Source: an uncultured Oscillospiraceae bacterium (GTDB lineage: Bacteria; Bacillota; Clostridia; Oscillospirales; Oscillospiraceae). Taken from it: a stretch of 11,422 nucleotides of DNA. Below, piece after piece: positions 1-7,888 of the stretch. A program made the translations under genes and the position numbers. The notes beneath the pieces were generated by a model, which saw nothing but the letters and a program-made list of their open reading frames with translations, had not been told where the DNA came from and did no database searches. Within the stretch, counting starts at the first letter, position 1. Each line of letters begins with the position of its first letter. The stretch spans positions 1 through 11,422 of the forward strand of contig CAKTIN010000062.1 in assembly GCA_934565775.1 (NCBI GenBank), given 5' to 3'.

Positions 1-3000
1 GGGGGTCACCAGCTGGCTCTTGTAATCCTGCACCGCGCCGCTGCCGCTGATGACCAGCTTGCCGCTGTCGTACAGGGTCCAGAAGGCCTTCTCGCCGCAG
101 GCGCCGGTGGCTACCACACCCGTGTCGGCCGGTCCGATCAGCGCGCCGTCCTCGCCGAACTCATAGGTGCCCGGAGCCAGCAGGCCGTTGGTCTTTTCCA
201 CATAGCAGGTGCCCGTAGCCATAACGCCGTCCTCGCCGGCATAGTAAATCTTGCCGTCGATCCGGACCGCACCGGCGAAGTAGGGCTTGCCCATCACATA
301 ATAGGTCATCACGCCCTGGGGCGCGGCGAACTCCTGGTCGAACATGGCGCCGTCGCTGCCGAACTCATAGTAGCCCGGCTCCACGATGCCGTGGGCCGCG
401 TTGGCGTCCACATAGCGTCTGCCCGTGGTCATGGTGTAGGCGCTGGAGAAGTAATAGTACCGGCCGTTCTCCGCCCACAGGCCGATCTTGGCGATGCCGT
501 CCACCAGGTAGTAGGCCTGATCGCCCACCCGGTAAATGCCCGTGGATTCCACGGCGTATTGCAGCACGCCCGCCTCGTCAAAGACGAACATCTGGCTCGC
601 GCCGCCGGTGGAAAGCTTCACCAGCATGGCGCCCGTCGCCGCCCGGCAATTGTTGTCGAAATGGTAGGTCTTATCCCGCAGGGTAAACCAGGTGTTGCAG
701 AGCTTGCGGCCCGCCCAGTAGAACTCCAGATGGCCGTCCTGGGCGCTGCGCACCCAATAGCCGTCATACAGCTTGTAATCCCGGAAGTCATAGGGCACGC
801 CGTCGATGCCGTGTCTGCCCTCCCGAATCGCGTAGAAGCTCACGGGGTCGAAGTAATAGTAGTCGTCCCCCTCCACGTTGTTCCAGCCGGAGGACAGCAC
901 GCCGATCTTGGCATACCGCAGGCCCGTCTCATCGGTGATGAAGCCCGTATACTTCACCTTTCCGGGGCACACGCCGTCCTCGCCGAAGTCATAGTAGAAT
1001 GTGCCGGAGCCGTCGGGCGCAGAAACCTGCCGGAGCCCGGTGACCTTCTCGCCGTTCTCATAGTAGCTGTCCTCGATCCAGCCGGTGACGGCCAGGCCGT
1101 CCGCATAGAGCTTGCCGTCGGTCCACAGGCCGCTAAAGGCCTCGCCGCAGTTTTCGCACTTCAGAACGCCGTCTGCAAGAGCGTAGCTGTGGCCCGTAGC
1201 CTCCAGGGTAGTGCCCCAGTCCACAACGGAGCTGCACACTGCGCAGTAGGTCCGGCCGGTGTAGCCGCTCTCGGTGCAGGTTGCCGCCTGGTCGGGTACG
1301 GCCTCCGCAGTATGGATATGGCCGCCGTTCCAGGCATTGTAATAGGCCTTGCCCTCTGCGGTGGAGATCATATCCTTGGCCATCTTGTACATCTCGGTGT
1401 CCACCTGGGGGCCTTCCCCGGAGAAGGTGGCGGTGGTCCCGTCCGCAAGGGCGATCACGCCCCGGTCGATCTCCATGCTGATGTCAACGGGCCAGAACTC
1501 CTTCATGGACTTGAACTGCGCATAGGTATAGGCCTGCTGGCCCTTCTTCGTGCCGCTGCCGTAGGTGTAGCCCATCTTCAGCTCCCAGGTCCGGATGGGC
1601 AGGGAGGCCAATACGCCCTGGCCGGTGGTCTCGTTGACCCCGGTGCGGGTGACGGTGATGGTGGCGATGTTCTCGTCGTCCTGGATGGAATACGAGGCCT
1701 CAAAGCCGGGGGCCACGGTCATATGGTCCAGCTCCCAGCGGCTCATATTGTTCAGGTCGATGTCCACCGTGACGGACTGGACCTTCTCCAGATCCGTCGC
1801 CACAAGGTCCGCATACCAGACCGTGCCCAGGAGAATCTTATCCAGAGAGGGATCCTGCGCCACGACCTTCACCGTGGGCTTGCCGGAGTTCGCCTGCACC
1901 TGGATGGTGCGGATCACGGAGGCGTAGTTGCCCTGGTTGTCGCAAATGGAGAACTTGACGTGATGGAGCCCGTCCGCCAGGCTGACGTCGGAAACCGCAA
2001 TCACGCCGCCCTTAAAGGTGCAGGCGTACTCCACGCCGTCCACATAGGCCTTCGCCGTGGTGGCATTCAGGCCGGTGTAGTTTTTCTTGCTCATATTGTC
2101 GGCGACCTTCGCGCTGAAGCTCACCGTGCTATCCGCGACGGTCTGCCCGTTCAGGGTCACGGCGTCGGACATGGAGGGCGTCGCATAGGTCACATCGCCG
2201 AACACCGGGGCCTCCCGGTCCTCCACTGCGTCGGAATAGTCCACGGTGATGTCGTCAACGTACATCACATAGCGGCCATTGTAGGACTTATGCTGGTTGT
2301 AATAATAGTTGTAGGCCGCGCCGTCCCGGTCGGAGATATAGAACTGGACAATGTAGCTGTTCAGCAGGTCCAGGCCCTTATACTTGCTCAGATCGATGGA
2401 CAGGTAGTGCCAGCCGGGCTCCTGATACTGGTTGACGAAGCCGGTGGTAGAAGCCAGGCCGTCGCTCAGGGTATTTGTAATCGATTCGCTTCCACGGACA
2501 TACTCGCCGTTGTCATCCAGAACCAGCGGGTAAACCGTGTAGCGGATCCAGGTGGAGACGTCCTCGTCCGAGATGTAGATCCACATCCCCAACTTGGTGG
2601 CGTTCTTAAATTTCTGCTCGCCGCCCTTGTACTCCAGGGCGGTCATCATATAGCCGGACTCCAGGGAGTTGCCATAGTTGATGTCCAGAGCCATGGCGCC
2701 GTTGCCGCTGTGGACCTTGCCGGTCTCCCGGGTAACGGGGTAGACCTTGCCCTCGGGCAGAACGTAGTTATACGCAATATAGCCCAGGTCAAACATACTG
2801 GTATCGCCGTCTTCGAAGTCGAAGATCACGTCGGAGCCCTTGCCGAGCTGGATCAGGGAGGTGGCGCTCACCTCCGTGCCGACCACGGTGGCGGTGATCT
2901 GGCTCTGGGTCACTTCCCCGCTGCCCGCAGTGAAGCTCAGGCCCGCGATGGTGCCGATGGCCTCCTGCTCCAGGGTGAAGCGGATGTCGCTGTCCTTAAA

Positions 3001-4320
3001 CTTGACCTCGTTCAGGCCGTAGGTCGCAGTCAGCTCCAGGCTCACGGTCTTGCCGAAGGGCACGGTGATCGCCTCGCTGGCGAAGGCCAGCTTCTCCGGA
3101 AGCACGGCGTGGACCGTCACGGAGCCCACCGCCGCGCCGTTATACTGGGCGGTCAGGGTCACATCCCCGGCGGCCCCGGCCGTCAGCACGCCGTTTTCAT
3201 AGGTGCCGTTGTCCACGGTATAGGTCAGCTCCCCGGGGATCTCGGCGGCGGTGCCCGCAGGGGACACGCCGGCCACGGCGATCCGGGTGGAGGTGCCGGG
3301 GGTCATGTACTCGTCCTCGGCGGTCATGGTCACATGGTCAAACACGTTGGAGGGAGCCGCCGTGGAGGCAATGATCAGACCGGAGGAGATGGAGCGCTCG
3401 GAGCCGTCGGAGGGGCGGTTGATGACGCTCACCTGGTCCGCGCCCTCGGGCCGGGCCGCATAGGTGGTGGAGCCGCCGCCGTCCAGGTTGATGGCCGCCA
3501 CGCAGCCGGCCTCCAGCATGATCTGGGCCAGCTCGTGCATGGTGCCGCCGCAGGAGAAGGGCTCCTGCCGGCCGTCCAAGACCATCATGACCACCTTGCC
3601 CTCTGCGGTGATGCCCACGCAGGTGCGGGAGTGGCGGGTGGTGGCGTAGTCGCCGCCGTAATTGCTGGAGACGTCCACGCCGTCCCGGACCAGCCACTGG
3701 TTGCCGGCGGCCGCCTGCCAGATGGTGCTGTTGCCGTCGGCGTCCACATACTTGCTCAGGTTCGTGCGGTAGTCGATGACCGCCGTCTTGCCGTCCTTCA
3801 GGATGGCGAAGAAGTTGTCGTAATTCGCCGTGCCGAAGCTCACGCCGTCAATGAAGGTGACGCCCATGGGCTGGCCGGTGGTCATGTTGTAGAAGGAGGC
3901 GTTCACGCCCGCCACTACATTATAATATTCGCTGATGAACAGCGGATCGTCCGGATTGGTATACTTCTGGTTGGCATAGGCGATCTGATTGCTCAGCTTC
4001 TCCATGCCCATGACTTGATTCTCATGCTGCTTGAGATAAGAGGTCTGGACGACTACGTCGTCCCGGGTAATGTCCGCAGTGGCCACATAGTACACCATCT
4101 GCTTGCCGTCCTTGGCGTAGGCGTAGTTGATATACTGCTCCACGCCGGGGGCCAGGGTGGATTCCGTGTGCCGGAATACATCGTGGGTCTCAGAGGTATA
4201 GCTGCTTTGCACTCCGTCCCCATTGGACTGGGCCGCCAGGGCCGCGCCGGGGAAGAAGCCGAGCACCATGGCTACGCAGAGCAGCATTGCCAGGACTTGC
4301 TTTGCTGAGGCGAATTTCAT
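1..4320 (-). CDS. Giant secreted phosphodiester glycosidase-family protein with Ig-like, CBM-like and cell-wall-binding-type repeats (C-terminus beyond window)
   Basis: The reading frame is open from ATG at 4320 to the window edge, giving 1440 codons with no stop. The start has AAAAGGAG 8 nt upstream (4329-4336). Residues 1-30 form a signal peptide (Lys at 2 and 7, hydrophobic core, A-L-A cleavage). Residues ~85-305 match the phosphodiester glycosidase domain related to human NAGPA (DUF2233/PF09992): VNASFYN around N140, RHSRTCVG at 229-236, VLDGRQ at 247-252 and the hallmark LDGGGSTT at 279-286. Then come Ig-like segments (~315-495), a jelly-roll CBM-like domain (~498-695, opening FDFEDGD, closing YVDDITVDY), another Ig-like segment, and a cohesin-like beta domain (~815-930). 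A Cys-pair segment follows (C1026/C1029, C1055/C1058), then aromatic glucan/choline-binding-like repeats (~1060-1400). The last visible stretch resembles the beta domain often preceding BspA-type repeats. The family hydrolyses glycosyl phosphodiesters; the substrate here is unknown. It lies downstream of LicD, probably co-transcribed. Confidence 0.9.
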   Translation of the reverse strand, partial: MKFASAKQVLAMLLCVAMVLGFFPGAALAAQSNGDGVQSSYTSETHDVFRHTESTLAPGVEQYINYAYAKDGKQMVYYVATADITRDDVVVQTSYLKQHENQVMGMEKLSNQIAYANQKYTNPDDPLFISEYYNVVAGVNASFYNMTTGQPMGVTFIDGVSFGTANYDNFFAILKDGKTAVIDYRTNLSKYVDADGNSTIWQAAAGNQWLVRDGVDVSSNYGGDYATTRHSRTCVGITAEGKVVMMVLDGRQEPFSCGGTMHELAQIMLEAGCVAAINLDGGGSTTYAARPEGADQVSVINRPSDGSERSISSGLIIASTAAPSNVFDHVTMTAEDEYMTPGTSTRIAVAGVSPAGTAAEIPGELTYTVDNGTYENGVLTAGAAGDVTLTAQYNGAAVGSVTVHAVLPEKLAFASEAITVPFGKTVSLELTATYGLNEVKFKDSDIRFTLEQEAIGTIAGLSFTAGSGEVTQSQITATVVGTEVSATSLIQLGKGSDVIFDFEDGDTSMFDLGYIAYNYVLPEGKVYPVTRETGKVHSGNGAMALDINYGNSLESGYMMTALEYKGGEQKFKNATKLGMWIYISDEDVSTWIRYTVYPLVLDDNGEYVRGSESITNTLSDGLASTTGFVNQYQEPGWHYLSIDLSKYKGLDLLNSYIVQFYISDRDGAAYNYYYNQHKSYNGRYVMYVDDITVDYSDAVEDREAPVFGDVTYATPSMSDAVTLNGQTVADSTVSFSAKVADNMSKKNYTGLNATTAKAYVDGVEYACTFKGGVIAVSDVSLADGLHHVKFSICDNQGNYASVIRTIQVQANSGKPTVKVVAQDPSLDKILLGTVWYADLVATDLEKVQSVTVDIDLNNMSRWELDHMTVAPGFEASYSIQDDENIATITVTRTGVNETTGQGVLASLPIRTWELKMGYTYGSGTKKGQQAYTYAQFKSMKEFWPVDISMEIDRGVIALADGTTATFSGEGPQVDTEMYKMAKDMISTAEGKAYYNAWNGGHIHTAEAVPDQAATCTESGYTGRTYCAVCSSVVDWGTTLEATGHSYALADGVLKCENCGEAFSGLWTDGKLYADGLAVTGWIEDSYYENGEKVTGLRQVSAPDGSGTFYYDFGEDGVCPGKVKYTGFITDETGLRYAKIGVLSSGWNNVEGDDYYYFDPVSFYAIREGRHGIDGVPYDFRDYKLYDGYWVRSAQDGHLEFYWAGRKLCNTWFTLRDKTYHFDNNCRAATGAMLVKLSTGGASQMFVFDEAGVLQYAVESTGIYRVGDQAYYLVDGIAKIGLWAENGRYYYFSSAYTMTTGRRYVDANAAHGIVEPGYYEFGSDGAMFDQEFAAPQGVMTYYVMGKPYFAGAVRIDGKIYYAGEDGVMATGTCYVEKTNGLLAPGTYEFGEDGALIGPADTGVVATGACGEKAFWTLYDSGKLVISGSGAVQDYKSQLVTP

Positions 4321-4363
4321 AGATCCCGCTCCTTTTCTTGTATTGATTTTCTTTCTTCTGCGG

Positions 4364-4422
4364 GGGACCATCCCCTTGGGTCCCGGCTCACCTCCCCGTT
4401 TGATTCAGCGGCCTGCGCCGCT
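4364..4422 (-). other. Two intercistronic hairpins between the LicD gene and the giant surface protein
   Basis: Directly after the LicD stop codon there is a perfect 6-bp stem with a 4-nt loop (AGCGGC/GCCGCT, 4407-4422). A second 6-bp inverted repeat (GGGACC/GGTCCC) spans 4364-4384. Neither is followed by a run of T on the minus strand, so neither looks like a complete intrinsic terminator. They could act as RNA-processing or 3'-end stabilising structures that set different expression levels for the glycan enzymes and the surface protein. I see no convincing -35/-10 pair for a separate promoter in this 102-nt gap. Confidence 0.45.
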
Positions 4423-5256
4423 CTAATTTCCTTTACCCGGCGCCGCCTGCCCATAGGGCACGCAGGGCCGGTTCAGATCACACAGGACCGCCTCGTGGTG
4501 GCCCCGCTGCTCCTCCGGGGGGAGCTCCCCCCGCCAGGCACCGTATTTCTGGGTCAGATAGCGGTCAAACTCCGCCGGAATGCGCACCTTCAGCCCTTCG
4601 AAGTCCGCCCATACGCCCTGCCCGTACTGGGCCGGGTCCGCATAGTCCAGGGTCCCCTGCCAGTTCCCGTGGTTGCACCAGAGGCTGCTGCCCTGGGTGG
4701 GATAGCGGCGGATCAGCGCCGTATACCGCCGGGCTATCGCCTGGGTCCGCCGGTGCATCCCCAGCGCCCGGTTGAGCCGGTACAGCGCCCGGGCGGCGCT
4801 GCGGCGCTCCAGGTCAAAGGCTGCCGCCAGCTGGTGCTTGTACAGGCGCTTGCGCAGCTCAAACCACCGCCGGGCCAGCCGCCCCCGGGGATAGCCGTCC
4901 AGGGGAAACAGGTCCAAATACACCCCGTGGTGCATGGGCAGATGGGCCGTGCCGCGCTCGATATAAGTCGTGTTGGAATCCCGGAGCTTGCTGTAAATTC
5001 CGGGGAAGGCCGGGTCGGACCGGTAATTTTGCAGGAACAGATGCTCCGGCAGCAGCCGGGGGGCCTCCCGACAGAAGGTCTCATAGTCCTCCCGGGGCAT
5101 GGCCACGTCCACATCGTCGTCCCAGGGGATGAAGCCCCCGTATTTCGCCGCCCCCAGGGCGCTGCCGCACACCAGATAGTACCGCAGCCCCAGCGCCCCG
5201 CACACCCGGAGAAAGGCCCGGAGCAGCTCCAGCTCCGTCTGCTGCAATTCGTTCAT
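4423..5256 (-). CDS. LicD family phosphotransferase
   Basis: LicD-type nucleotidyltransferase-fold enzymes move a phospho-substituent (phosphocholine in the founding examples, other phospho-alditols in relatives) from a CDP-activated donor onto a cell-surface glycan. The 277-residue protein carries the signature near its N-terminus: GSALGAAKYGG (31-41) followed by FIPWDDDVDVAMPREDYE (42-59), where the Asp cluster 46-50 is the expected metal/catalytic site. No signal peptide or membrane segment is visible, so it should act on the cytoplasmic face before export. The ATG lies 9 nt after the stop of the lipoprotein gene, and the GAGG Shine-Dalgarno overlaps that stop codon, which suggests coupled translation. 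The family call is strong. The transferred group cannot be read from sequence, and no choline uptake or CDP-choline genes are in the window. Confidence 0.9.
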   Translation of the reverse strand: MNELQQTELELLRAFLRVCGALGLRYYLVCGSALGAAKYGGFIPWDDDVDVAMPREDYETFCREAPRLLPEHLFLQNYRSDPAFPGIYSKLRDSNTTYIERGTAHLPMHHGVYLDLFPLDGYPRGRLARRWFELRKRLYKHQLAAAFDLERRSAARALYRLNRALGMHRRTQAIARRYTALIRRYPTQGSSLWCNHGNWQGTLDYADPAQYGQGVWADFEGLKVRIPAEFDRYLTQKYGAWRGELPPEEQRGHHEAVLCDLNRPCVPYGQAAPGKGN

Positions 5257-5265
5257 GGTCCCGCC

Positions 5266-5826
5266 TCAGTCCTGGGGCAGGATGTTGCCCTGGGCGTCGA
5301 TCTGATAGCGGGTGGTCTCCGTGGACTCCTTCCCCGCCTCGTCGGTCATGGTAATGGTCTCTACGCAGTCCTTGGCGCCGTCCGCCGCCGCAGTGAGGAC
5401 GCTCTGCCGGGTGATCCGCGCCCCGCCGGCATAGACGGTGGTGTGGAGGGTCGTCTGGACGGTCCCGCCGTCCGCCCGCTTCCGCAGGCCGGTCTCGTCG
5501 ATCTCCCCGGAGCCGTCCGCCTGCCAGGTCTCGTCCCGCTTGATCTCCTCCGTATCCCCGTTGGGATAGGTCACGGAGGACTGGGTGCTGACGATCCGGG
5601 TCCCGTCGTCGCACTGGGTGGTGCTCACGGAGGACTGCACCTTGGCCCCGTCCTCCCGGGTGGTCTGCGTGTCCTGCACCGTGGTCTGCAATTGATCCAG
5701 ATTCGCCTGCACGTCCTTGGGGACGCTGGGCAGGTCCGGATCCCGGGTCTGCCGCCCGGCGCAGCCCGCCAGCAGGCAGGCCCCCAGGGCCAGCAGGAAC
5801 ATTCCTCTAAGAATGGCTTTCTTCAT
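5266..5826 (-). CDS. Small lipoprotein of unknown function inside the polysaccharide operon
   Basis: The 186-residue product begins with a lipoprotein signal peptide: K2/K3, a hydrophobic core, and lipobox L19-A20-G21-C22. It should be lipidated on Cys22 and anchored outside the cytoplasmic membrane. After a short Pro/Asp linker there is a Gln/Thr-rich, possibly helical stretch (~36-55). Next come polar strands in loosely repeated pattern, each ending in an Asp/Gly turn (DDGTR, PNGDTEE, ADGSGE, ADGGT, DEAGK), suggesting a small all-beta repeat fold. I do not recognise a family. The gene overlaps the end of the GT-B gene by 20 nt and has AAGGAG 8 nt upstream of its ATG, so it is a real operon member. 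Context suggests a role in glycan export, assembly or anchoring at the outer membrane face; this is inference. Confidence 0.85.
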   Translation of the reverse strand: MKKAILRGMFLLALGACLLAGCAGRQTRDPDLPSVPKDVQANLDQLQTTVQDTQTTREDGAKVQSSVSTTQCDDGTRIVSTQSSVTYPNGDTEEIKRDETWQADGSGEIDETGLRKRADGGTVQTTLHTTVYAGGARITRQSVLTAAADGAKDCVETITMTDEAGKESTETTRYQIDAQGNILPQD

Positions 5827-7099
5827 GGGCTGTGCTCCTTCTTTCCGCGCGCTCCAGAATGCGCTTCACTTCCGCCCGGTTCTTTTCCGCCCCGTGGTTT
5901 TCCGCCGCAAGGCGCAGGCCGCTCTCCGCAGTCCTTTGCCGCAGGGCTCCGTCCGTAAAGGCTGCCCGCAGCCCCGCCTCCAGCCCGTCCGGGCCGTTGA
6001 TGACAACGGCCGCCTCATGCTCCGCCAGATAGGCCATGGAGGCCACCTCCCGGGGCCCGTAGGCCACCAGGCAAATGCCGCTGGCCAAGCAATCCGCGAT
6101 CTTGGTTGACACGGAGTACCGCACCGCGTCCACGCTCTCCGGGTCGAAGGCCTCCGTGTGGAGCATCAGCTCCGCCGCGCCAAAGGCGGCGGCAAAGGCC
6201 GGGCCGCTGACAAAGCCGCAGAGCTCCACGCTGGCCAGAGCCCGAAGCGGCTCCAGCAGCCCCGGGTCCTGCTCTCCGGTGTAGATTCTCAGCCGGTAGG
6301 CGGTGCCGTCCCGGCGGTTCATCCGGTCCAGGGTCCGGCCGATCTGCTCCAGAGACCGGCTCCGGCCGCAGCGGATATTGCCCATATAGGTCAGAGCCGC
6401 AGGCCGGTCCACGACCTTCGCCCCCGGGGCCAGGGGACGGTCCACCGCCGTCATAACGGTGCAGGCGGGGACGTGAAAGGTCTCGGCGTACTGCCGGGCC
6501 AGGCTCTCGCAGATGGCGATCACCTGGGTCGTCCGGCTCAGGAGCCGCCGGATCTTCCGGCGCAGCAGCCCCTGCATGGTGCGCCGCCCCAGCCCCCGGC
6601 GGTTGGCGACGAAGTAAAAATCGTCGCAAAGGTAGGTCACAATGGGGATCTGCCGGTCCCGGGCGATCCGCAGGGCCATATCATACAGAAATTTGCACTG
6701 CCCCGGGGCAACCAGGAGGCAGGTGGGGGCCTGCTCCTCCAGCCAGCGCCGCAGGTCCCGGCTGTACCACCGGGACAGCTTCCACATTCCGTCCCGCAGC
6801 AGGTTCGCCAGGGGCGTATGCTTCCGCCGGCTCCTGTAGATCCGCTGCCCGGCAGGCCGGTCCTGCCCCGCCGCCGGGGCCGCCACCCGCCCCTTGACCG
6901 GGCGGAAGGGAATGGCCCGCAGCACGTCCCGGTCCGTGACCTGATAATACGAGGCGCAGGCGTCCGACTCCGGGCTTGTGGGGTAAATATACAGCTGGCA
7001 CAGCGCCTGCCGGTCCACCCCGGCCAGCAGCCCCCGGAGGGTCTTGCCCATATTGTTGGAACTCCCCAGAGGGTTGTGGGAGAGCAGCAGCACCTTCAT
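5807..7099 (-). CDS. GT-B fold glycosyltransferase (GT4-like)
   Basis: This 430-residue cytoplasmic protein has the two-domain layout of GT-B retaining glycosyltransferases. The N-terminal strand is MKVLLLSHNPLGSSNNMG, with a glycine-containing loop. A linker region contains VIAICESL (193-200), the usual end of the first Rossmann-like domain, and LTYMGNIR (236-243) opens the C-terminal donor domain. The C-terminal donor-binding motif is at ~316-341: E316, DPESVDAVRYS, then STKIADCLASG, resembling the EX7E region of GT4 enzymes. It would add a sugar from a nucleotide donor to the lipid-linked glycan; donor and linkage are not predictable. Its ATG lies 3 nt after the GT2 stop with GAGGAG upstream, and its 3' end overlaps the lipoprotein gene. 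Arg-rich, basic segments (~80-115 and ~171-190) could contact the membrane. Confidence 0.85.
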   Translation of the reverse strand: MKVLLLSHNPLGSSNNMGKTLRGLLAGVDRQALCQLYIYPTSPESDACASYYQVTDRDVLRAIPFRPVKGRVAAPAAGQDRPAGQRIYRSRRKHTPLANLLRDGMWKLSRWYSRDLRRWLEEQAPTCLLVAPGQCKFLYDMALRIARDRQIPIVTYLCDDFYFVANRRGLGRRTMQGLLRRKIRRLLSRTTQVIAICESLARQYAETFHVPACTVMTAVDRPLAPGAKVVDRPAALTYMGNIRCGRSRSLEQIGRTLDRMNRRDGTAYRLRIYTGEQDPGLLEPLRALASVELCGFVSGPAFAAAFGAAELMLHTEAFDPESVDAVRYSVSTKIADCLASGICLVAYGPREVASMAYLAEHEAAVVINGPDGLEAGLRAAFTDGALRQRTAESGLRLAAENHGAEKNRAEVKRILERAERRSTAHEESHS

Positions 7100-7102
7100 T
7101 TT

Positions 7103-7873
7103 CTAGCTCCTCTTGTACTTAACCAGCCCGTGACAGGCGTAGGATGCAAGTACCCCGGCGGCCTTCCAAAAGGGCAGGCCCTCCACCCGGCGGTAGATTT
7201 TCCACCGGTTCTTCGCCGCCCGGAGCTTATTGTCCGACCGGGAGCCCTTGACCAGCCGGTAGTCCGCCAGGACCTCCCGGCAGGCCGCCGCCTGATGGCC
7301 GTCCTTCAGCAGGCGCAGCCAGAATTCATAGTCCTCGTGATAATATTCCGGGGAAAACCGGTAGCTTGTGTAAATTTCCCGGGAGAGCAGCACGGTGGAG
7401 CAGCTCAAAACGCTCTGCCTGAGCATCTCGTCGTAGGAGGTCCGCTCCGGAACCAGGAAGTCGGACCGATGGCCCGCCCCCTCCTCCACCAGGGCATAGG
7501 AGCAATATAAAATATCGGCCCCGGTGCGCTCCGCCAGAGCCAGCTGCCGCTCCAGCTTCTCCCGCCGCCAGCTGTCGTCGCTGTCCAGCAGGGCGGCCCA
7601 GGCGCCCTGCGCCAGGTCAAAGCCCCGGTTCCGGGTCCGGGCCACGCCCAGGTTCCGCTCGTTGCGGTACAGCCGGATCCTGGGGTCCTGCCGGGCCAGG
7701 TCCGCTGCAAGGGCGGCGGTGCGGTCTGTGGAGCAGTCGTCCAGGAGCAGCAGCTCCCAATTCTCATAGGTCTGGTCCAGAACGGACCGCACCGCCTGCT
7801 CCAGATAGGGCTCCGCATTGTAGGCAGGCATGATCACCGAGACCAGGGGCCGCCGCTTTTGCCCGTCTGTCAA
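7103..7873 (-). CDS. GT2 (GT-A fold) glycosyltransferase
   Basis: The 256-residue protein is a typical short GT2 enzyme: VSVIMPAYNAEPYLEQAV at 11-28, DDCSTD at 45-50 (nucleotide binding), NLGVARTRNRG at 74-84, the DXD-type metal motif LLDSDD at 95-100, and HEDYEFW at 179-185 with the expected catalytic-base ED pair. There are no transmembrane helices, so it should work at the cytoplasmic face, adding a sugar to the growing lipid-linked glycan. The start is TTG: AAGGAG at 7883-7888 lies 9 nt upstream, and any later start would destroy the first beta strand. An ATG at 7878-7880 lies only 2 nt after the GGAG core and is out of frame with the GT2 motifs, so it is not the start. The gene sits 15 nt after the cpsB-like stop. 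Confidence 0.9.
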   Translation of the reverse strand: MTDGQKRRPLVSVIMPAYNAEPYLEQAVRSVLDQTYENWELLLLDDCSTDRTAALAADLARQDPRIRLYRNERNLGVARTRNRGFDLAQGAWAALLDSDDSWRREKLERQLALAERTGADILYCSYALVEEGAGHRSDFLVPERTSYDEMLRQSVLSCSTVLLSREIYTSYRFSPEYYHEDYEFWLRLLKDGHQAAACREVLADYRLVKGSRSDNKLRAAKNRWKIYRRVEGLPFWKAAGVLASYACHGLVKYKRS

Positions 7874-7882
7874 TTCCCATAT

Positions 7883-7888
7883 CTCCTT
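7883..7888 (-). promoter_or_regulatory. Ribosome binding site deciding the TTG start of the GT2 gene
   Basis: AAGGAG on the minus strand follows the stop of the upstream gene directly and lies 9 nt before TTG at 7871-7873. The intervening out-of-frame ATG is too close to it (2 nt) to compete well. Confidence 0.7.

Noticed and set aside
391..4308. Very long plus-strand reading frame (about 1300 codons)
   Set aside because: It is antisense to the phosphodiester glycosidase gene. Its translation is low-complexity, rich in Gly/Ala/Val/His, with no family motifs, while the minus frame has a signal peptide, a ribosome binding site and clear domain motifs. GC-rich codon bias keeps the antisense frame open.
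4495..5958. Plus-strand reading frame of 487 codons
   Set aside because: Antisense to the LicD, lipoprotein and GT-B genes; Pro/Gly/Leu-rich shadow translation with no motifs.
6158..7510. Plus-strand reading frame of 450 codons
   Set aside because: Antisense to the GT-B and GT2 genes, which both have complete family motifs; the plus-strand translation is a compositional shadow.
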